A stretch of 64,000 bases of DNA from Amycolatopsis alba DSM 44262. GTDB lineage: Bacteria; Actinomycetota; Actinomycetes; Mycobacteriales; Pseudonocardiaceae. Made by a program: the position numbers and the translations under genes. The DNA lies in contig NZ_KB913032.1 in the NCBI RefSeq assembly GCF_000384215.1, positions 5,509,602 to 5,573,601 on the forward strand, read 5' to 3'. Numbering within the stretch: the first letter of the stretch is position 1; each line of letters opens with the position of its first letter. The notes beneath the pieces are model-generated. The model searched no databases and had not been told where the DNA came from. It saw only the letters and a list, made by a program, of their open reading frames with translations. Below, piece after piece: positions 34,039 through 42,416 of this stretch.

Positions 34039-34798
34039 ACCGCTGCTCAAGGCCGTGGGTGTCCGCAAGAGCTACGGCCACACCGAAGTGCTGGGCGGGA
34101 TCGATCTCGAAGTCCGCAAAGGACAGGTGGTCTGCCTGCTCGGCCCGTCCGGCGCCGGGAAGAGCACGTTCCTGCGCTGCGTGAACCATCTGGAGATGAT
34201 CGACGCCGGGCAGGTCTGGGTCGACGGCGAACCGATCGGTTTCCGGCTGCGCAACGGCAAACTGTACGAACTCAAGGAACGCGAGGTCGCCCGGCAGCGG
34301 CGTGACATCGGCATGGTGTTCCAGCGGTTCAACCTGTTCGGCCACCGGACGGCGTTGCAGAACGTCGTCGAGGGCCCGGTCCGGGTGCTCGGCGTCCCGC
34401 TCGACGAAGCGCGTGTGCAGGCGCTGGAGTTGCTCGACAGGGTCGGTCTCGCGCATCGGGCCGACGCCTATCCGGCGCAGCTTTCGGGCGGGCAGCAGCA
34501 GCGGGTCGCGATCGCCAGGTCGCTGGCGATGAAACCGAAGCTGATGCTGTTCGACGAGCCGACGTCGGCGCTCGACCCGGAACTCGTGGGCGAGGTGCTG
34601 GCGGTGATGGGTACGTTGGCCGCGGAGGGGATGACGATGGTCGTGGTGACGCACGAGATGGGGTTCGCGGCCGAGGCCGCGGACGAGGTGGTGTTCATGG
34701 CCGACGGCGTGGTCGTCGAGACCGGGCCGCCGGGGGAGATCCTGAGTGCCCCGAAGCACGAGCGGACCAAGCAGTTCCTGGCACGGGTCCTCGCATGA
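34031..34798 (+). CDS. Amino-acid ABC transporter ATP-binding protein (GlnQ/HisP type)
   Basis: This 255-residue ATPase has Walker [11 protein letters not shown]-loop V-F-Q-R-F-N-L-F, signature L-S-G-G-Q-Q-Q-R, Walker B L-M-L-F-D-E-P and switch V-V-T-H-E-M. The [12 protein letters not shown] region is typical of polar amino-acid importers. GTG 34031 is used because aggag lies six bases upstream. The gene overlaps both the permease and the downstream fusion gene. Confidence 0.93.
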   Translation: MAEPLLKAVGVRKSYGHTEVLGGIDLEVRKGQVVCLLGPSGAGKSTFLRCVNHLEMIDAGQVWVDGEPIGFRLRNGKLYELKEREVARQRRDIGMVFQRFNLFGHRTALQNVVEGPVRVLGVPLDEARVQALELLDRVGLAHRADAYPAQLSGGQQQRVAIARSLAMKPKLMLFDEPTSALDPELVGEVLAVMGTLAAEGMTMVVVTHEMGFAAEAADEVVFMADGVVVETGPPGEILSAPKHERTKQFLARVLA

Positions 34799-36531
34799 CG
34801 CGGATCTCGCCGCGGTACCTGCTGCAGTTCGACGAGCCTGCCGGGTACCTCGACTTCGCCAGGTTCGGTCCGCCGTCACACGTCGTGCTCGATACGACGG
34901 CGAGCCTGCTCGACGCCTCGACCAAGGCCGGTCCGTCCACTGTGGACGATCTGATGCGACAGGAGACCCGCGCCAAGGCGGCCGCCGCGCGGCTCTCCGG
35001 CAGCGACACCGACCACACGGTGCTGTTGCCGCACACCAGTCTCGGGCTGTTCCAGGCCGCGTTCAACGCTCCCCGCGGCGAGGCGCTGGTCTCGGCGTCG
35101 GAGTTCCCGGCCAACACCTATCCCTGGGCGCGGGCCGAACAGGCGGGACGGCTGAGGGTGCGGCGGCTGTCGCTCGGGAACGTCACGGCGGGCGCGGTCA
35201 AAGCGTCGCTGACGCCGGAGACGTCGCTGGTCAGCGTGAGCGCGGTCGACTTCCGCACCGGGTATCGCGCCGATCTGGCGGCGATCCGCGATGCGGTGGG
35301 GGACAGGCTGCTCGTCGTCGACGGCATCCAGGGCTTCGGCGTGACCGAGGCGCCGTGGGAGGTCGCGGACGTGCTCGTCGTCGGCGGCCAGAAATGGTTG
35401 CGAGCGGGCTGGGGCACCGGTTTCGCCGTGCTGTCCGACCGGGCGCTGGAGCGGATGGAACCGATCCTGTCCGGCTGGACCGGCGCGCGTGACCCAGGTC
35501 TGTTCGACGACGAGATCCACCCCGCCGACGACACCGCGGCCGCGTGGTCGATCTCGAACCTGAGCCCGATCACGTCGGGCGCGTTCGCGGCCGCACTGGA
35601 ACTGGTCGAGGAAGCGGGCGTCCCAGCCATCGCCGGTCGGATCGCGGAACGCGTCGGTGAACTCGAAGAAGCCGTGAAATCCGTGGGGGGAGAGGTGTTT
35701 TCGGCCGTCGGGCGACGGGCCGGGATCCTCGCCTTCACGGTGCCGGGGCACGCGGCCGAACAGGTCGGTTCCGCGTTGTCGGACGCTGGGATCGCCGCGA
35801 CCGTGCGGCCGGAACACGTCCGGCTGTCCCCGCACGCGTCGACTCCGGCGAGCGCGGCGGAACTGGTGCGCTCGGCGTTGAGCCGCTTGACGAAACCGGC
35901 TCGCGTCTTCGAGGCGCCTGTCGTCGCGTCAGCGGTCTCGGGCGACTTGCTCACCGCGCTCGTCCCGGCGGTGCACGCGCTCGCGGCGATGCTGGGGCCC
36001 GGCAACGAGGTCCTGCTGCACGATCTGAGCAGGCTGCCGGACTCGATCGTCGCGATCGCCGGCGACCTCACCGGCCGGACGGTCGGCGGGCCGATGACCG
36101 ATCTCCTGCTGGGCCTGGTCCGGCGCGGCACCACGCAGGACCTGACGAACTACGAGACCCATGGCCCCGACGGACGCGCGATCCGCTCCTCGACCCTGTT
36201 CCTGCGGGACGCCGACGGGGTCGCGATCGGCTGCCTGTGCGTCAACCGGCTGACCGACGGCGCGCCGAAGGCCAACGGGCACGAAGCCGAGACGTTCCCG
36301 CCCGACGTCGACAGCCTGCAGCGGTTCCTGGTCGGGCGCGCGGTGACGAAGGCCGGGATCCCGGTGGACCTGATGAAGAAGCGGCACAAGGCGGCCGTGG
36401 TCCGGGAACTGGACGAGGCGGGGTTCTTCCTCATCAAGGACTCGGTGGACCACCTCGCCGGGGAACTCGACGTCACGCGGTACACGATCTACAACTACCT
36501 GAACGAGATCCGGGCGGGCGGAAACGCGTAA
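34795..36531 (+). CDS. Class V aminotransferase fused to YheO-PAS and DauR-type HTH regulator
   Basis: The 578-residue fusion has three parts. Residues ~20-365 are a fold-type I PLP enzyme of the class V aminotransferase/cysteine-desulfurase group, with a V-V-D-G-I-Q-G strand (D176) and V-V-G-G-Q-K-W (Schiff-base Lys200). Residues ~385-490 match a YheO-type PAS domain ([14 protein letters not shown], then [11 protein letters not shown]). Residues ~500-578 match the DauR/YheO helix-turn-helix ([13 protein letters not shown]). Stand-alone DauR/DguR-type regulators control D-arginine and D-glutamate use. Its start overlaps the ATPase stop by four bases. It probably controls its own operon while binding or transforming the imported amino compound. 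Confidence 0.88.
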   Translation: MTRISPRYLLQFDEPAGYLDFARFGPPSHVVLDTTASLLDASTKAGPSTVDDLMRQETRAKAAAARLSGSDTDHTVLLPHTSLGLFQAAFNAPRGEALVSASEFPANTYPWARAEQAGRLRVRRLSLGNVTAGAVKASLTPETSLVSVSAVDFRTGYRADLAAIRDAVGDRLLVVDGIQGFGVTEAPWEVADVLVVGGQKWLRAGWGTGFAVLSDRALERMEPILSGWTGARDPGLFDDEIHPADDTAAAWSISNLSPITSGAFAAALELVEEAGVPAIAGRIAERVGELEEAVKSVGGEVFSAVGRRAGILAFTVPGHAAEQVGSALSDAGIAATVRPEHVRLSPHASTPASAAELVRSALSRLTKPARVFEAPVVASAVSGDLLTALVPAVHALAAMLGPGNEVLLHDLSRLPDSIVAIAGDLTGRTVGGPMTDLLLGLVRRGTTQDLTNYETHGPDGRAIRSSTLFLRDADGVAIGCLCVNRLTDGAPKANGHEAETFPPDVDSLQRFLVGRAVTKAGIPVDLMKKRHKAAVVRELDEAGFFLIKDSVDHLAGELDVTRYTIYNYLNEIRAGGNA

Positions 36532-36624
36532 CTCGCGTGATCAGAAGGCGATCTCGCGTGCTTGGGGGCGGAACACGATGTTCCGTCCCCAATCACGAGA
36601 GTTCCGCCTCTGAGCACGCGAGTG
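36531..36624. repeat. Long imperfect hairpin repeat, family B
   Basis: About 94 nt fold back on themselves: actcgcgtgatcag (36531) pairs with ctgagcacgcgagt (36610-36623), then aggcg...cttgggg with tccccaa...cgcct, and an inner cggaac/gttccg tip. It starts at the stop of the fusion gene and ends before the convergent glycosyltransferase stop, so it can terminate both. Related units occur at 45742-45884. Confidence 0.8.
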
Positions 36625-36627
36625 CGG

Positions 36628-37797
36628 TTACTGCAGGAAGGACTCCACGGCGTCCGCCGCCCGCTCGATCCCGCCGTTCCTCCGTGTCTCGGCCCGCACC
36701 TCGGCGAGCCGCGCGGCCACCGAAGGTGACCCGGCGACCCGCTCGACAGCGGCCCGTAACGTCGAGGCCGTCACGTCGTCGGCCGGGAGCTGCTCACCGA
36801 CACCCAGTTCCGCCAGTTTCGCCGCGTTGCCGAAACCGTCGGTGGCCAGCGGGATCGCGACGGTCGGCACGCCGTACCACAGCGATTCGGTGCTGCCGCC
36901 CATCCCGGCGTGCGTGATGAACGCCGACGCGGCCTCCAGCACCGCGAGCTGCGGGACGAACGGATGGACCTCGATGTGCTCGGGCAGTGGGCCGAGTTCG
37001 GCCGCGTCGGTCTGGCCGATCGAGATCACCACGTGCCAGTCCGAGTCGCGGAACCCGTCCACACACGCGCGGAACAGGTCGATCTGGTCGGTGAACGCCG
37101 TGCCGAGCGACATCAGCAGGACCTTCCTGCCGCTCGCGGGCGGGGTCCAGCTCCGGTCGGCGAGGCGTTCCGGGTCCAGTGCCGGGCCGACGAACCGGAC
37201 CGACGGCGGCACCCGTTCGACGTTCGGCTGCATCGCCCCCGGCAGCAAAGCGAGGACCTGCTCCGGATGGGAGATCCACTCCCAGGCGTCGGCCTCGATC
37301 CCGTTCTCGTTCAGCCACCGGGTGAAAGTGGCGAAGTAGTCCTTTCCGGACGGTGAGGACCGGATCGAGGTCAGGATCTCGCCCATGTCCTCTTCGTAAC
37401 CTTCCCAAGCGACGTACGTCGGGGAAAGCTGCACCGCCGGAACGCCGTAGCGCCGGGCGAGAAGAGGCGCCGGGAGCCCGCCGATGTCGTAGAGCAACAG
37501 GTCAGGCCGGTTGTCGTCGTAGAACCCGGTCAGCACCGGCATCGCCTGGATGCCCTCGTCGAGGAAGACCCGCATCTGCGACGCCGGGTCTTCCGGCCAC
37601 GCCGACTGGTCGCCGAGCGGGAGGATCGAGGAGTGCGAGACGACCTCAGCCCCGGTCGGTTCGATCAACCCGGTGAGCGGCTCGCCCACGACGTAGCTGA
37701 CGCGATGCCCGCGAGCGACCAGCTCACGGATGACGGCCAGCGACGGGTAGATGTGACTCGGCGCGGTGCAGCCGATCATGGCGATGTGCTTCTGCAT
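36628..37797 (-). CDS. Macrolide-type glycosyltransferase (MGT family, GT1)
   Basis: The 389-residue enzyme has two Rossmann halves. The N-terminal acceptor domain starts H-I-A-M-I-G-C-T-A-P-S-H-I-Y-P-S-L. The C-terminal nucleotide-sugar domain holds F-I-T-H-A-G-M-G-G-S-T-E-S-L-W-Y-G-V-P and D-G-F-G-N-A, the GT1 donor-binding signature. MGT proteins such as OleD/OleI transfer glucose from UDP-glucose to macrolides and related compounds, inactivating them. No antibiotic biosynthesis genes are nearby, so a resistance role fits. A leader peptide and hairpin precede it, indicating inducible attenuation. Confidence 0.9.
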   Translation of the reverse strand: MQKHIAMIGCTAPSHIYPSLAVIRELVARGHRVSYVVGEPLTGLIEPTGAEVVSHSSILPLGDQSAWPEDPASQMRVFLDEGIQAMPVLTGFYDDNRPDLLLYDIGGLPAPLLARRYGVPAVQLSPTYVAWEGYEEDMGEILTSIRSSPSGKDYFATFTRWLNENGIEADAWEWISHPEQVLALLPGAMQPNVERVPPSVRFVGPALDPERLADRSWTPPASGRKVLLMSLGTAFTDQIDLFRACVDGFRDSDWHVVISIGQTDAAELGPLPEHIEVHPFVPQLAVLEAASAFITHAGMGGSTESLWYGVPTVAIPLATDGFGNAAKLAELGVGEQLPADDVTASTLRAAVERVAGSPSVAARLAEVRAETRRNGGIERAADAVESFLQ

Positions 37798-37840
37798 GAT
37801 GTCCTGTCTGGATCCGTGATGGGACGTCAGACGGCGCGCA

Positions 37841-37870
37841 GAAAGGGGGCCTCCCGATCGCGGGAGGCCC
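37841..37870 (-). terminator. Attenuator hairpin between leader peptide and glycosyltransferase
   Basis: On the minus strand a perfect 10-bp stem GGGCCTCCCG/CGGGAGGCCC with a CGAT loop is followed by CCTTTCT. An outer pair, AGACGGCG (37886-37879) and CGCCGTCT (37836-37829), flanks it. The outer 5' arm begins at the leader stop codon, so a ribosome on the leader can influence folding. Confidence 0.75.
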
Positions 37871-37885
37871 TGCGGTCACGCCGTC

Positions 37886-37918
37886 TCAGGCGGTGCGGAT
37901 GCGCACGTAATAGATCAT
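37886..37918 (-). CDS. Ten-residue regulatory leader peptide with R-I-R motif
   Basis: ATG at 37918 encodes MIYYVRIRTA followed by TGA. The Arg-Ile-Arg matches the Arg/Lys-X-Arg/Lys ('+X+') motif at which macrolide-bound ribosomes stall in known erm-type leaders. The ATG follows a TAGGGT -10 by seven bases, suggesting a leaderless transcript. A terminator hairpin and then the macrolide-type glycosyltransferase lie downstream. The peptide is regulatory, not a functional protein. Its existence is inferred from layout and motif and is too short for statistical support on its own. Confidence 0.72.
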   Translation of the reverse strand: MIYYVRIRTA

Positions 37919-37925
37919 GATCGAG

Positions 37926-37962
37926 ACCCTAGCGCGCATCGGGGCTGCCTCCCAACCGATTA
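37926..37962 (-). promoter_or_regulatory. Promoter of the leader-glycosyltransferase transcript (WblC-like layout)
   Basis: On the minus strand TTGGGA (37955-37950), an 18-nt spacer and TAGGGT (37931-37926) form the core. An AT-rich GTTAATC patch sits just upstream of the -35, the arrangement reported for WhiB7/WblC-dependent antibiotic-response promoters. The WblC assignment is an inference. Confidence 0.55.
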
Positions 37963-38088
37963 ACCGGTTGCCCGGTTTGCCGCGATCGGGACCCGCCGTT
38001 GGTAGGGACCTTCGCCGGAAGGCTTTCGCAGGTCATCGGCGCGGATAGGGTTTCGGGGCTTTCACCTTTGGAGGGAAAGGGAAAAACC

Positions 38089-39645
38089 TTGAGACGTGTG
38101 CTCATCACCGCGCTGGCCGTCGCCACGCTCGCCTCGGTCGCGGTGACCGCGCCCGCCGGTGCGGACGAAGCGGCGCGACCCGCCGAGACGATCACCTGGG
38201 GCGCTTGTACCGACCCGGCGTTGATCAACGCCAGCGCCGAATGCGGCTACCTGCCGGTCCCGCTCGACTACTCGAGGCCGCGCGGCGAGAAGATCCAGCT
38301 CGCGCTCAGCCGCGTGAAGCACAAGACGCCCGAAGCGCAGTACCAGGGCGTCATGCTCACGAACCCCGGCGGTCCCGGCGGTTCCGGGCTGCTGCTCGCG
38401 ACCCGCGGGCCGCGCGTGCCGAACCACGCCGGCGACGCCTACGACTGGGTCGGTTTCGACCCGCGCGGCGTCGGCTCCAGCAAGCCCGCGCTCTCGTGCA
38501 TCCCGAACTACATGGACTACAACCGGCCGGAATACGTGCCGACGACGCGGCAGCTGGAGAAGACCTGGCTCCAGCGTTCGAAGTCCTACGCCGACGCGTG
38601 CGCCGAGAAGAACAGCCGCGCGCTGCTGGAGAACATCAAGACGACCGACACGGTCCAGGACATGGACAGCATCCGCAAGGCGCTCGGCGCGGAGCAGCTG
38701 AACTTCTACGGGTACTCCTACGGCACCTATCTCGGCCAGGTCTACGGGACGCTGTTCCCGCAGCACGTCCGCCGGATGGTCCTCGATTCCACTGTGGACC
38801 CGCGCAACGTCTGGTACCAGGCTAACCTGAACCAGGACCTCGCCTATGACGTGAACCTCAACATCTGGTTCGGCTGGGTCGCTTCGCACGACGACGTCTA
38901 CCACCTCGGCAAGACCCAGGCCGCGGTGAAGCAGGTCTTCGACGATCAGCTGACGAAGCTGCGCGCGGTCCCGGCGGGCGGCTTCATCGGACCGGACGAG
39001 TTCCTCGACGTCTTCAACCAGGCCTCCTACTACCAGCTGCGCTGGACGTTGCTCGGTGACGCGCTGGCGAAGTTCGTCAACAAGGGTGACTGGCAGACGA
39101 TGAAGGGGCTCTTCGAGAGCTTCGGCGGCCGTGGCGACGACAATGGTTACGCCGTCTATCTCGCCGTCCAGTGCACCGACGTGAAGTGGCCGCAGAGCTG
39201 GCAGCAGTGGAAGCACGACAACTGGCGGACCTACCAGAAGGCGCCATACTTCACCTGGCAGAACGCTTGGTACAACGGGCCCTGCCTGTACTGGCCCGCG
39301 AAGCCGGGCAAGCCGGTCAAGGTCGACGGCAAGAAGGTGCCGAGTGTGCTGATGATCGGCGAGACGCTCGACGCGGCGACGCCGTACGAGGGCAGCCTCG
39401 AGGTGCGTAGCCGGTTCCCCGGCGCTCGCCTGATCGGTGAGCCGGGCGGTACGAGCCACGCGATCACCCCGCGCGGCAACGCGTGCGTCGACAACCGGAT
39501 CGCCGACTACCTGGCGACCGGGGCACTGCCCGACCGCAAGCCAGGGCGGACGGCCGACGTCGAATGCGCTCCGCTGCCGCTCCCGGTGCCACCCCCGGCA
39601 CCGGCAGCACCCGCGGCCGCTGCGCTCTCCCGAGTGCCCGCCTAG
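38089..39645 (+). CDS. Secreted tripeptidyl aminopeptidase-type alpha/beta hydrolase (S33)
   Basis: The 518-residue protein starts at TTG 38089 after ggagggaaaggg and has a Sec signal peptide (cleavage near A-G-A-D, residue 27). The hydrolase shows an N-P-G-G-P-G-G-S-G oxyanion motif, a nucleophile elbow G-Y-S-Y-G-T (Ser), acid in G-E-T-L-D-A-A-T-P, and His in G-G-T-S-H-A-I. The C-terminal half matches the TAP-like domain. The tail is Pro/Ala-rich. Streptomyces homologues remove tripeptides from extracellular proteins or peptides. A family A hairpin lies just after the stop. Confidence 0.92.
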   Translation: MRRVLITALAVATLASVAVTAPAGADEAARPAETITWGACTDPALINASAECGYLPVPLDYSRPRGEKIQLALSRVKHKTPEAQYQGVMLTNPGGPGGSGLLLATRGPRVPNHAGDAYDWVGFDPRGVGSSKPALSCIPNYMDYNRPEYVPTTRQLEKTWLQRSKSYADACAEKNSRALLENIKTTDTVQDMDSIRKALGAEQLNFYGYSYGTYLGQVYGTLFPQHVRRMVLDSTVDPRNVWYQANLNQDLAYDVNLNIWFGWVASHDDVYHLGKTQAAVKQVFDDQLTKLRAVPAGGFIGPDEFLDVFNQASYYQLRWTLLGDALAKFVNKGDWQTMKGLFESFGGRGDDNGYAVYLAVQCTDVKWPQSWQQWKHDNWRTYQKAPYFTWQNAWYNGPCLYWPAKPGKPVKVDGKKVPSVLMIGETLDAATPYEGSLEVRSRFPGARLIGEPGGTSHAITPRGNACVDNRIADYLATGALPDRKPGRTADVECAPLPLPVPPPAPAAPAAAALSRVPA

Positions 39646-39654
39646 TCAGAAAGT

Positions 39655-39705
39655 CCGTGAAGGCCTCCTTCCCTACCTTGAGCGTAGGGAAGGAGGCCTT
39701 CACGG
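39655..39705. repeat. Palindromic intergenic repeat, family A (22-bp stem)
   Basis: A perfect inverted repeat (39655-39676 with 39684-39705, 7-nt loop) shares the outer arm ccgtgaaggcctcctt/aaggaggccttcacgg with the copy at 11803, but has a different, still complementary tip (ccctac/gtaggg). It lies nine bases after the aminopeptidase stop and is a probable terminator. Confidence 0.95.
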
Positions 39706-39730
39706 CGTTCTAGGGTTTCCAGGGCAGGGG

Positions 39731-39747
39731 ACTTTGTGTTACAAAGT
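39731..39747. promoter_or_regulatory. Inverted-repeat operator of the ABC exporter operon
   Basis: ACTTTGT-GTT-ACAAAGT is a perfect 7-bp inverted repeat 45 nt before the ABC ATPase ATG. The operon's fourth gene encodes a winged-helix regulator that is the natural candidate to bind it. Confidence 0.75.
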
Positions 39748-39791
39748 TGAGGGTGAGCTTTGTGGTTCAGAGTGCTCGAAGGGGGAGAGTC

Positions 39792-40718
39792 ATGGAGGAC
39801 GCGTTCAGCCTCGAAGGGCTGGAGAAGCGCTTCGGCGACGTCCTGGCCGTCGACGGCGTCAGTGTGCGTGTCGCACCGGGGGAGGTGGTGGCGCTGCTCG
39901 GCCCGAACGGTGCGGGCAAATCCACCACGATCGACATGCTGCTGGGCCTGACCAGGCCGGATACCGGTCAGGTGCGGGTCGCCGGGCTCAGCGCGGCCGA
40001 GGCGATGGACCGGGGGATGGTCGGCGCGATGGCCCAGAACGGGACGCTGCTGAGGGACGCCACGGTCGCCGAGCTCGTCGGCCTGTTCGCCTCGCTGCAC
40101 CGGAACCCGTTGCCGACCCGAGAGGTTCTCAAGCGCGCCGGAGTCACCGAGTACGCGAACCGCCGCTGCGGGAAGCTCTCCGGTGGCGAGCAGCAGCGGG
40201 TGCGGTTCGCGCTCGCGCTGGTCGGCGATCCGGACCTGCTGGTACTCGACGAGCCGACCGCGGCGATGGACGTCGAGGGTCGGCGCCGGTTCTGGGCGTC
40301 GATGCGCGAATACACCGAGACCGGTCGCACGGTCCTGTTCGCGACGCACTACCTCGCCGAGGCCGAGGACTACGCGGATCGCGTCGTGCTCATGCGGCAC
40401 GGCCGGGTCGTCGCGGACGGGCCGGTCGGCGAGGTCCGGGCCGCGGTCGCGGGCCGGGTGCTGCGTGCCGTCGTCCCAGAGGCGACCGAAGCCGGGCTGG
40501 TCGCGCTGCCCGGAGTGTCGCGCGCGGTGCTGCGGGCCGGGCACGCGGAGCTCAGCTGCGCTGATTCCGACGCCGCCATCCGCGGCCTGCTGCGCGAGTT
40601 CCCGCTCGCCGCGAACATCGAGATCACCGCCGTGGGACTGGAAGAAGCCTTCATCGCGCTGACCGCGGACACGCCTGAAGGGCAGAACACAGCTGAGACC
40701 GAGGGAGTCTTGCGATGA
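39792..40718 (+). CDS. ABC transporter ATP-binding protein (DrrA/ABC-2 exporter type)
   Basis: This 308-residue ATPase has Walker A G-P-N-G-A-G-K-S-T-T, signature L-S-G-G-E-Q-Q-R, Walker B L-L-V-L-D-E-P-T and H-switch F-A-T-H-Y. The C-terminal ~80 residues form the extension seen in CcmA/DrrA-type ATPases of ABC-2 exporters. ATG 39792 follows gaagggggaga. It is the first gene of a five-gene overlapping or near-overlapping run that ends in dinB. The substrate is unknown, probably a drug or lipid. Confidence 0.92.
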   Translation: MEDAFSLEGLEKRFGDVLAVDGVSVRVAPGEVVALLGPNGAGKSTTIDMLLGLTRPDTGQVRVAGLSAAEAMDRGMVGAMAQNGTLLRDATVAELVGLFASLHRNPLPTREVLKRAGVTEYANRRCGKLSGGEQQRVRFALALVGDPDLLVLDEPTAAMDVEGRRRFWASMREYTETGRTVLFATHYLAEAEDYADRVVLMRHGRVVADGPVGEVRAAVAGRVLRAVVPEATEAGLVALPGVSRAVLRAGHAELSCADSDAAIRGLLREFPLAANIEITAVGLEEAFIALTADTPEGQNTAETEGVLR

Positions 40719-41446
40719 ACCTGAACTACCTCGCGCTGGAGATCAAGCGCATCGTCCGCAGCCCGCAGTTCGCGCTGTTCACCATCGGCATGCCCCTGGC
40801 GATGTTCCTGTTGTTCGGCGGCATCTTCGGCGCCCAAGAGATCGCTCCCGGCATCTCGACCGCGACGGTGACCATGGTGAACATGGCCGCGTACGGCGCC
40901 ATGACCGCCGCGCTGTTCACCGGCACCCGCGTCGCCACCGAACGCACCGACGGCTGGCAGCGCACGTTGCGGCTCACCCCGCTGCGGGCGCCGGGCTACC
41001 TGATGGTCAAGGTGTCGGCGGGATTGTTCGTCGCGCTTCCCGTCCTGCTGGTGATCTTCGCGGCCGGGATGATCCGCGGCATCCGGCTCGAAACCGGCCA
41101 GTGGCTGACGATCTTCGGTTCACTGTGGCTCGGGGCGCTGCCCTTCGCGGTGCTGGGACTGATGATCGGCCTGTTCGGCAAGGGCGACACCGTCCAGGCC
41201 GTGACCGGTGCGCTGATGCTGCCGCTGGGCATGTTCGGCGGGCTGTGGATCCCGCTGCAGATCCTGCCCGGCTGGATGAACACCGCCGGGCACATCATGC
41301 CGACGTACTGGCTCGGCGAGATCGGCCGCGCGCCGGTGCTCGGCGGTTCGGGCACGCTGATCGCCGTCGGGGTGCTCGCGGCCTGGCTCGTGGTTCCCGC
41401 GCTCGTGGTGATGGCGAGGTTCCGGCTTGACACGGCGAGACTGTGA
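40715..41446 (+). CDS. ABC-2 type exporter permease
   Basis: The 243-residue protein has six membrane segments and the ABC-2 permease layout: a cytosolic start (A-L-E-I-K-R-I-V-R-S-P-Q-F), T-E-R-T-D-G-W-Q-R-T-L-R in the coupling loop, and the G-G-L-W-I-P-L-Q-I-L-P motif near the fifth helix. It overlaps the ATPase gene by four bases and forms a half-transporter-type exporter with it. Confidence 0.92.
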   Translation: MNLNYLALEIKRIVRSPQFALFTIGMPLAMFLLFGGIFGAQEIAPGISTATVTMVNMAAYGAMTAALFTGTRVATERTDGWQRTLRLTPLRAPGYLMVKVSAGLFVALPVLLVIFAAGMIRGIRLETGQWLTIFGSLWLGALPFAVLGLMIGLFGKGDTVQAVTGALMLPLGMFGGLWIPLQILPGWMNTAGHIMPTYWLGEIGRAPVLGGSGTLIAVGVLAAWLVVPALVVMARFRLDTARL

Positions 41447-41466
41447 TCGCGTGTTAGCTTTCCCAG

Positions 41467-42096
41467 GTGGTGGAGGATGAACGGGACGGCGACGAGCGGC
41501 CGATGACGCCCGAGGAGTCGCTCGCGCTCATCGCCAGGCAGTCGGAGAAGACCCGGCGCGAGATCGGGCCGAACCCGGCCGTGCTGCTCGCCGTCTGGGG
41601 TCTGGTGTGGCTGTTCGGTTTCGGGCTCGTCTACGTCTCCGCCCCGCCCACCGCCTTGATGCCGATGTGGGCCGCCGCGGCGATCACGGTCGCCGGTTTC
41701 GCCGGGGCCATGGCGTATTCGGCGATCTACGGCATCCGCGCGGGCCGTGGCGTGCGCGGACCGTCCCGACTCGTCGGGGCGATGTACGGGTGGAGCTGGG
41801 TGATCGCGTTCGGCGGGCTGACGGTGGTGAACACCGCGCTGATCCGCCTCGGCCTCGACACCGACCTGATCCCGTTGCTGTGGTCCGGGACGTCGCTCAT
41901 GCTGACCGGCCTGATGTACCTCGCGGGCGGAATGCTGTGGCAGAGCAAACTGCAGTACGGCCTCGGCGTGTGGATCATCGCGTGCGGCGCGGCGAGTGTG
42001 CTGGCGGGCGGGCCGCACAACTTCCTCGTGCTGAGCCTCGCGGGCGGCGGTGGCTTCCTGGTGGCGTCGCTGGTCTTCCTGGTGCGGTCGCGATGA
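41467..42096 (+). CDS. Six-helix membrane protein of the exporter operon, unknown function
   Basis: The protein has 209 residues: an acidic N-terminus, a short S-L-A-L-I-A-R-Q-S-E-K-T-R helix, then about six membrane segments. GTG 41467 follows a TAGCTT six bases upstream, so an internal leaderless start is possible; an ATG at 41503 would also keep every helix. It overlaps the regulator gene by four bases. Similar small membrane proteins accompany ABC exporters with HTH regulators in actinomycetes, but I know no assigned role. Confidence 0.7.
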   Translation: MVEDERDGDERPMTPEESLALIARQSEKTRREIGPNPAVLLAVWGLVWLFGFGLVYVSAPPTALMPMWAAAAITVAGFAGAMAYSAIYGIRAGRGVRGPSRLVGAMYGWSWVIAFGGLTVVNTALIRLGLDTDLIPLLWSGTSLMLTGLMYLAGGMLWQSKLQYGLGVWIIACGAASVLAGGPHNFLVLSLAGGGGFLVASLVFLVRSR

Positions 42097-42416
42097 GCGA
42101 AGACGGGCTGCCGCAGCTCGATCCGGTGATCCACGCGCAGGCGCGGTTGCGGGTCACGGTGGCGCTGTCGAGCCTCGGGCCGGGGGATCGCATCACTTTC
42201 CCGCGGCTACAGCAGCTGCTGGACATGACACCGGGCAATCTGTCGACGCATCTGCGCAAACTCGAGGACGCCGGCTACGTCGAGATCACCAAGGCCTTCG
42301 AACATCGCACACCGGTCACGCTGGTCGAGCTGACCACCCGTGGCCGGGCCGCGTTCGAGGAGTACACGAAGGCCCTGCACCGTCTTCTCGAGGTACCGGG
42401 CGATGGGCGGGCATGA
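42093..42416 (+). CDS. Winged-helix transcriptional regulator (HTH_27/ArsR-like)
   Basis: This 107-residue, single-domain winged helix has a recognition helix region T-P-G-N-L-S-T-H-L-R-K-L-E-D-A-G-Y-V and a wing I-T-K-A-F-E-H-R-T-P-V-T-L-V-E-L-T. The size and L-x-x-H-L-x-K-L-E pattern match HTH_27 repressors linked to ABC exporters. No metal-binding cysteines are seen. It probably represses the operon at the ACTTTGT inverted repeat and is released by the exporter substrate (inference). Confidence 0.88.
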   Translation: MSEDGLPQLDPVIHAQARLRVTVALSSLGPGDRITFPRLQQLLDMTPGNLSTHLRKLEDAGYVEITKAFEHRTPVTLVELTTRGRAAFEEYTKALHRLLEVPGDGRA

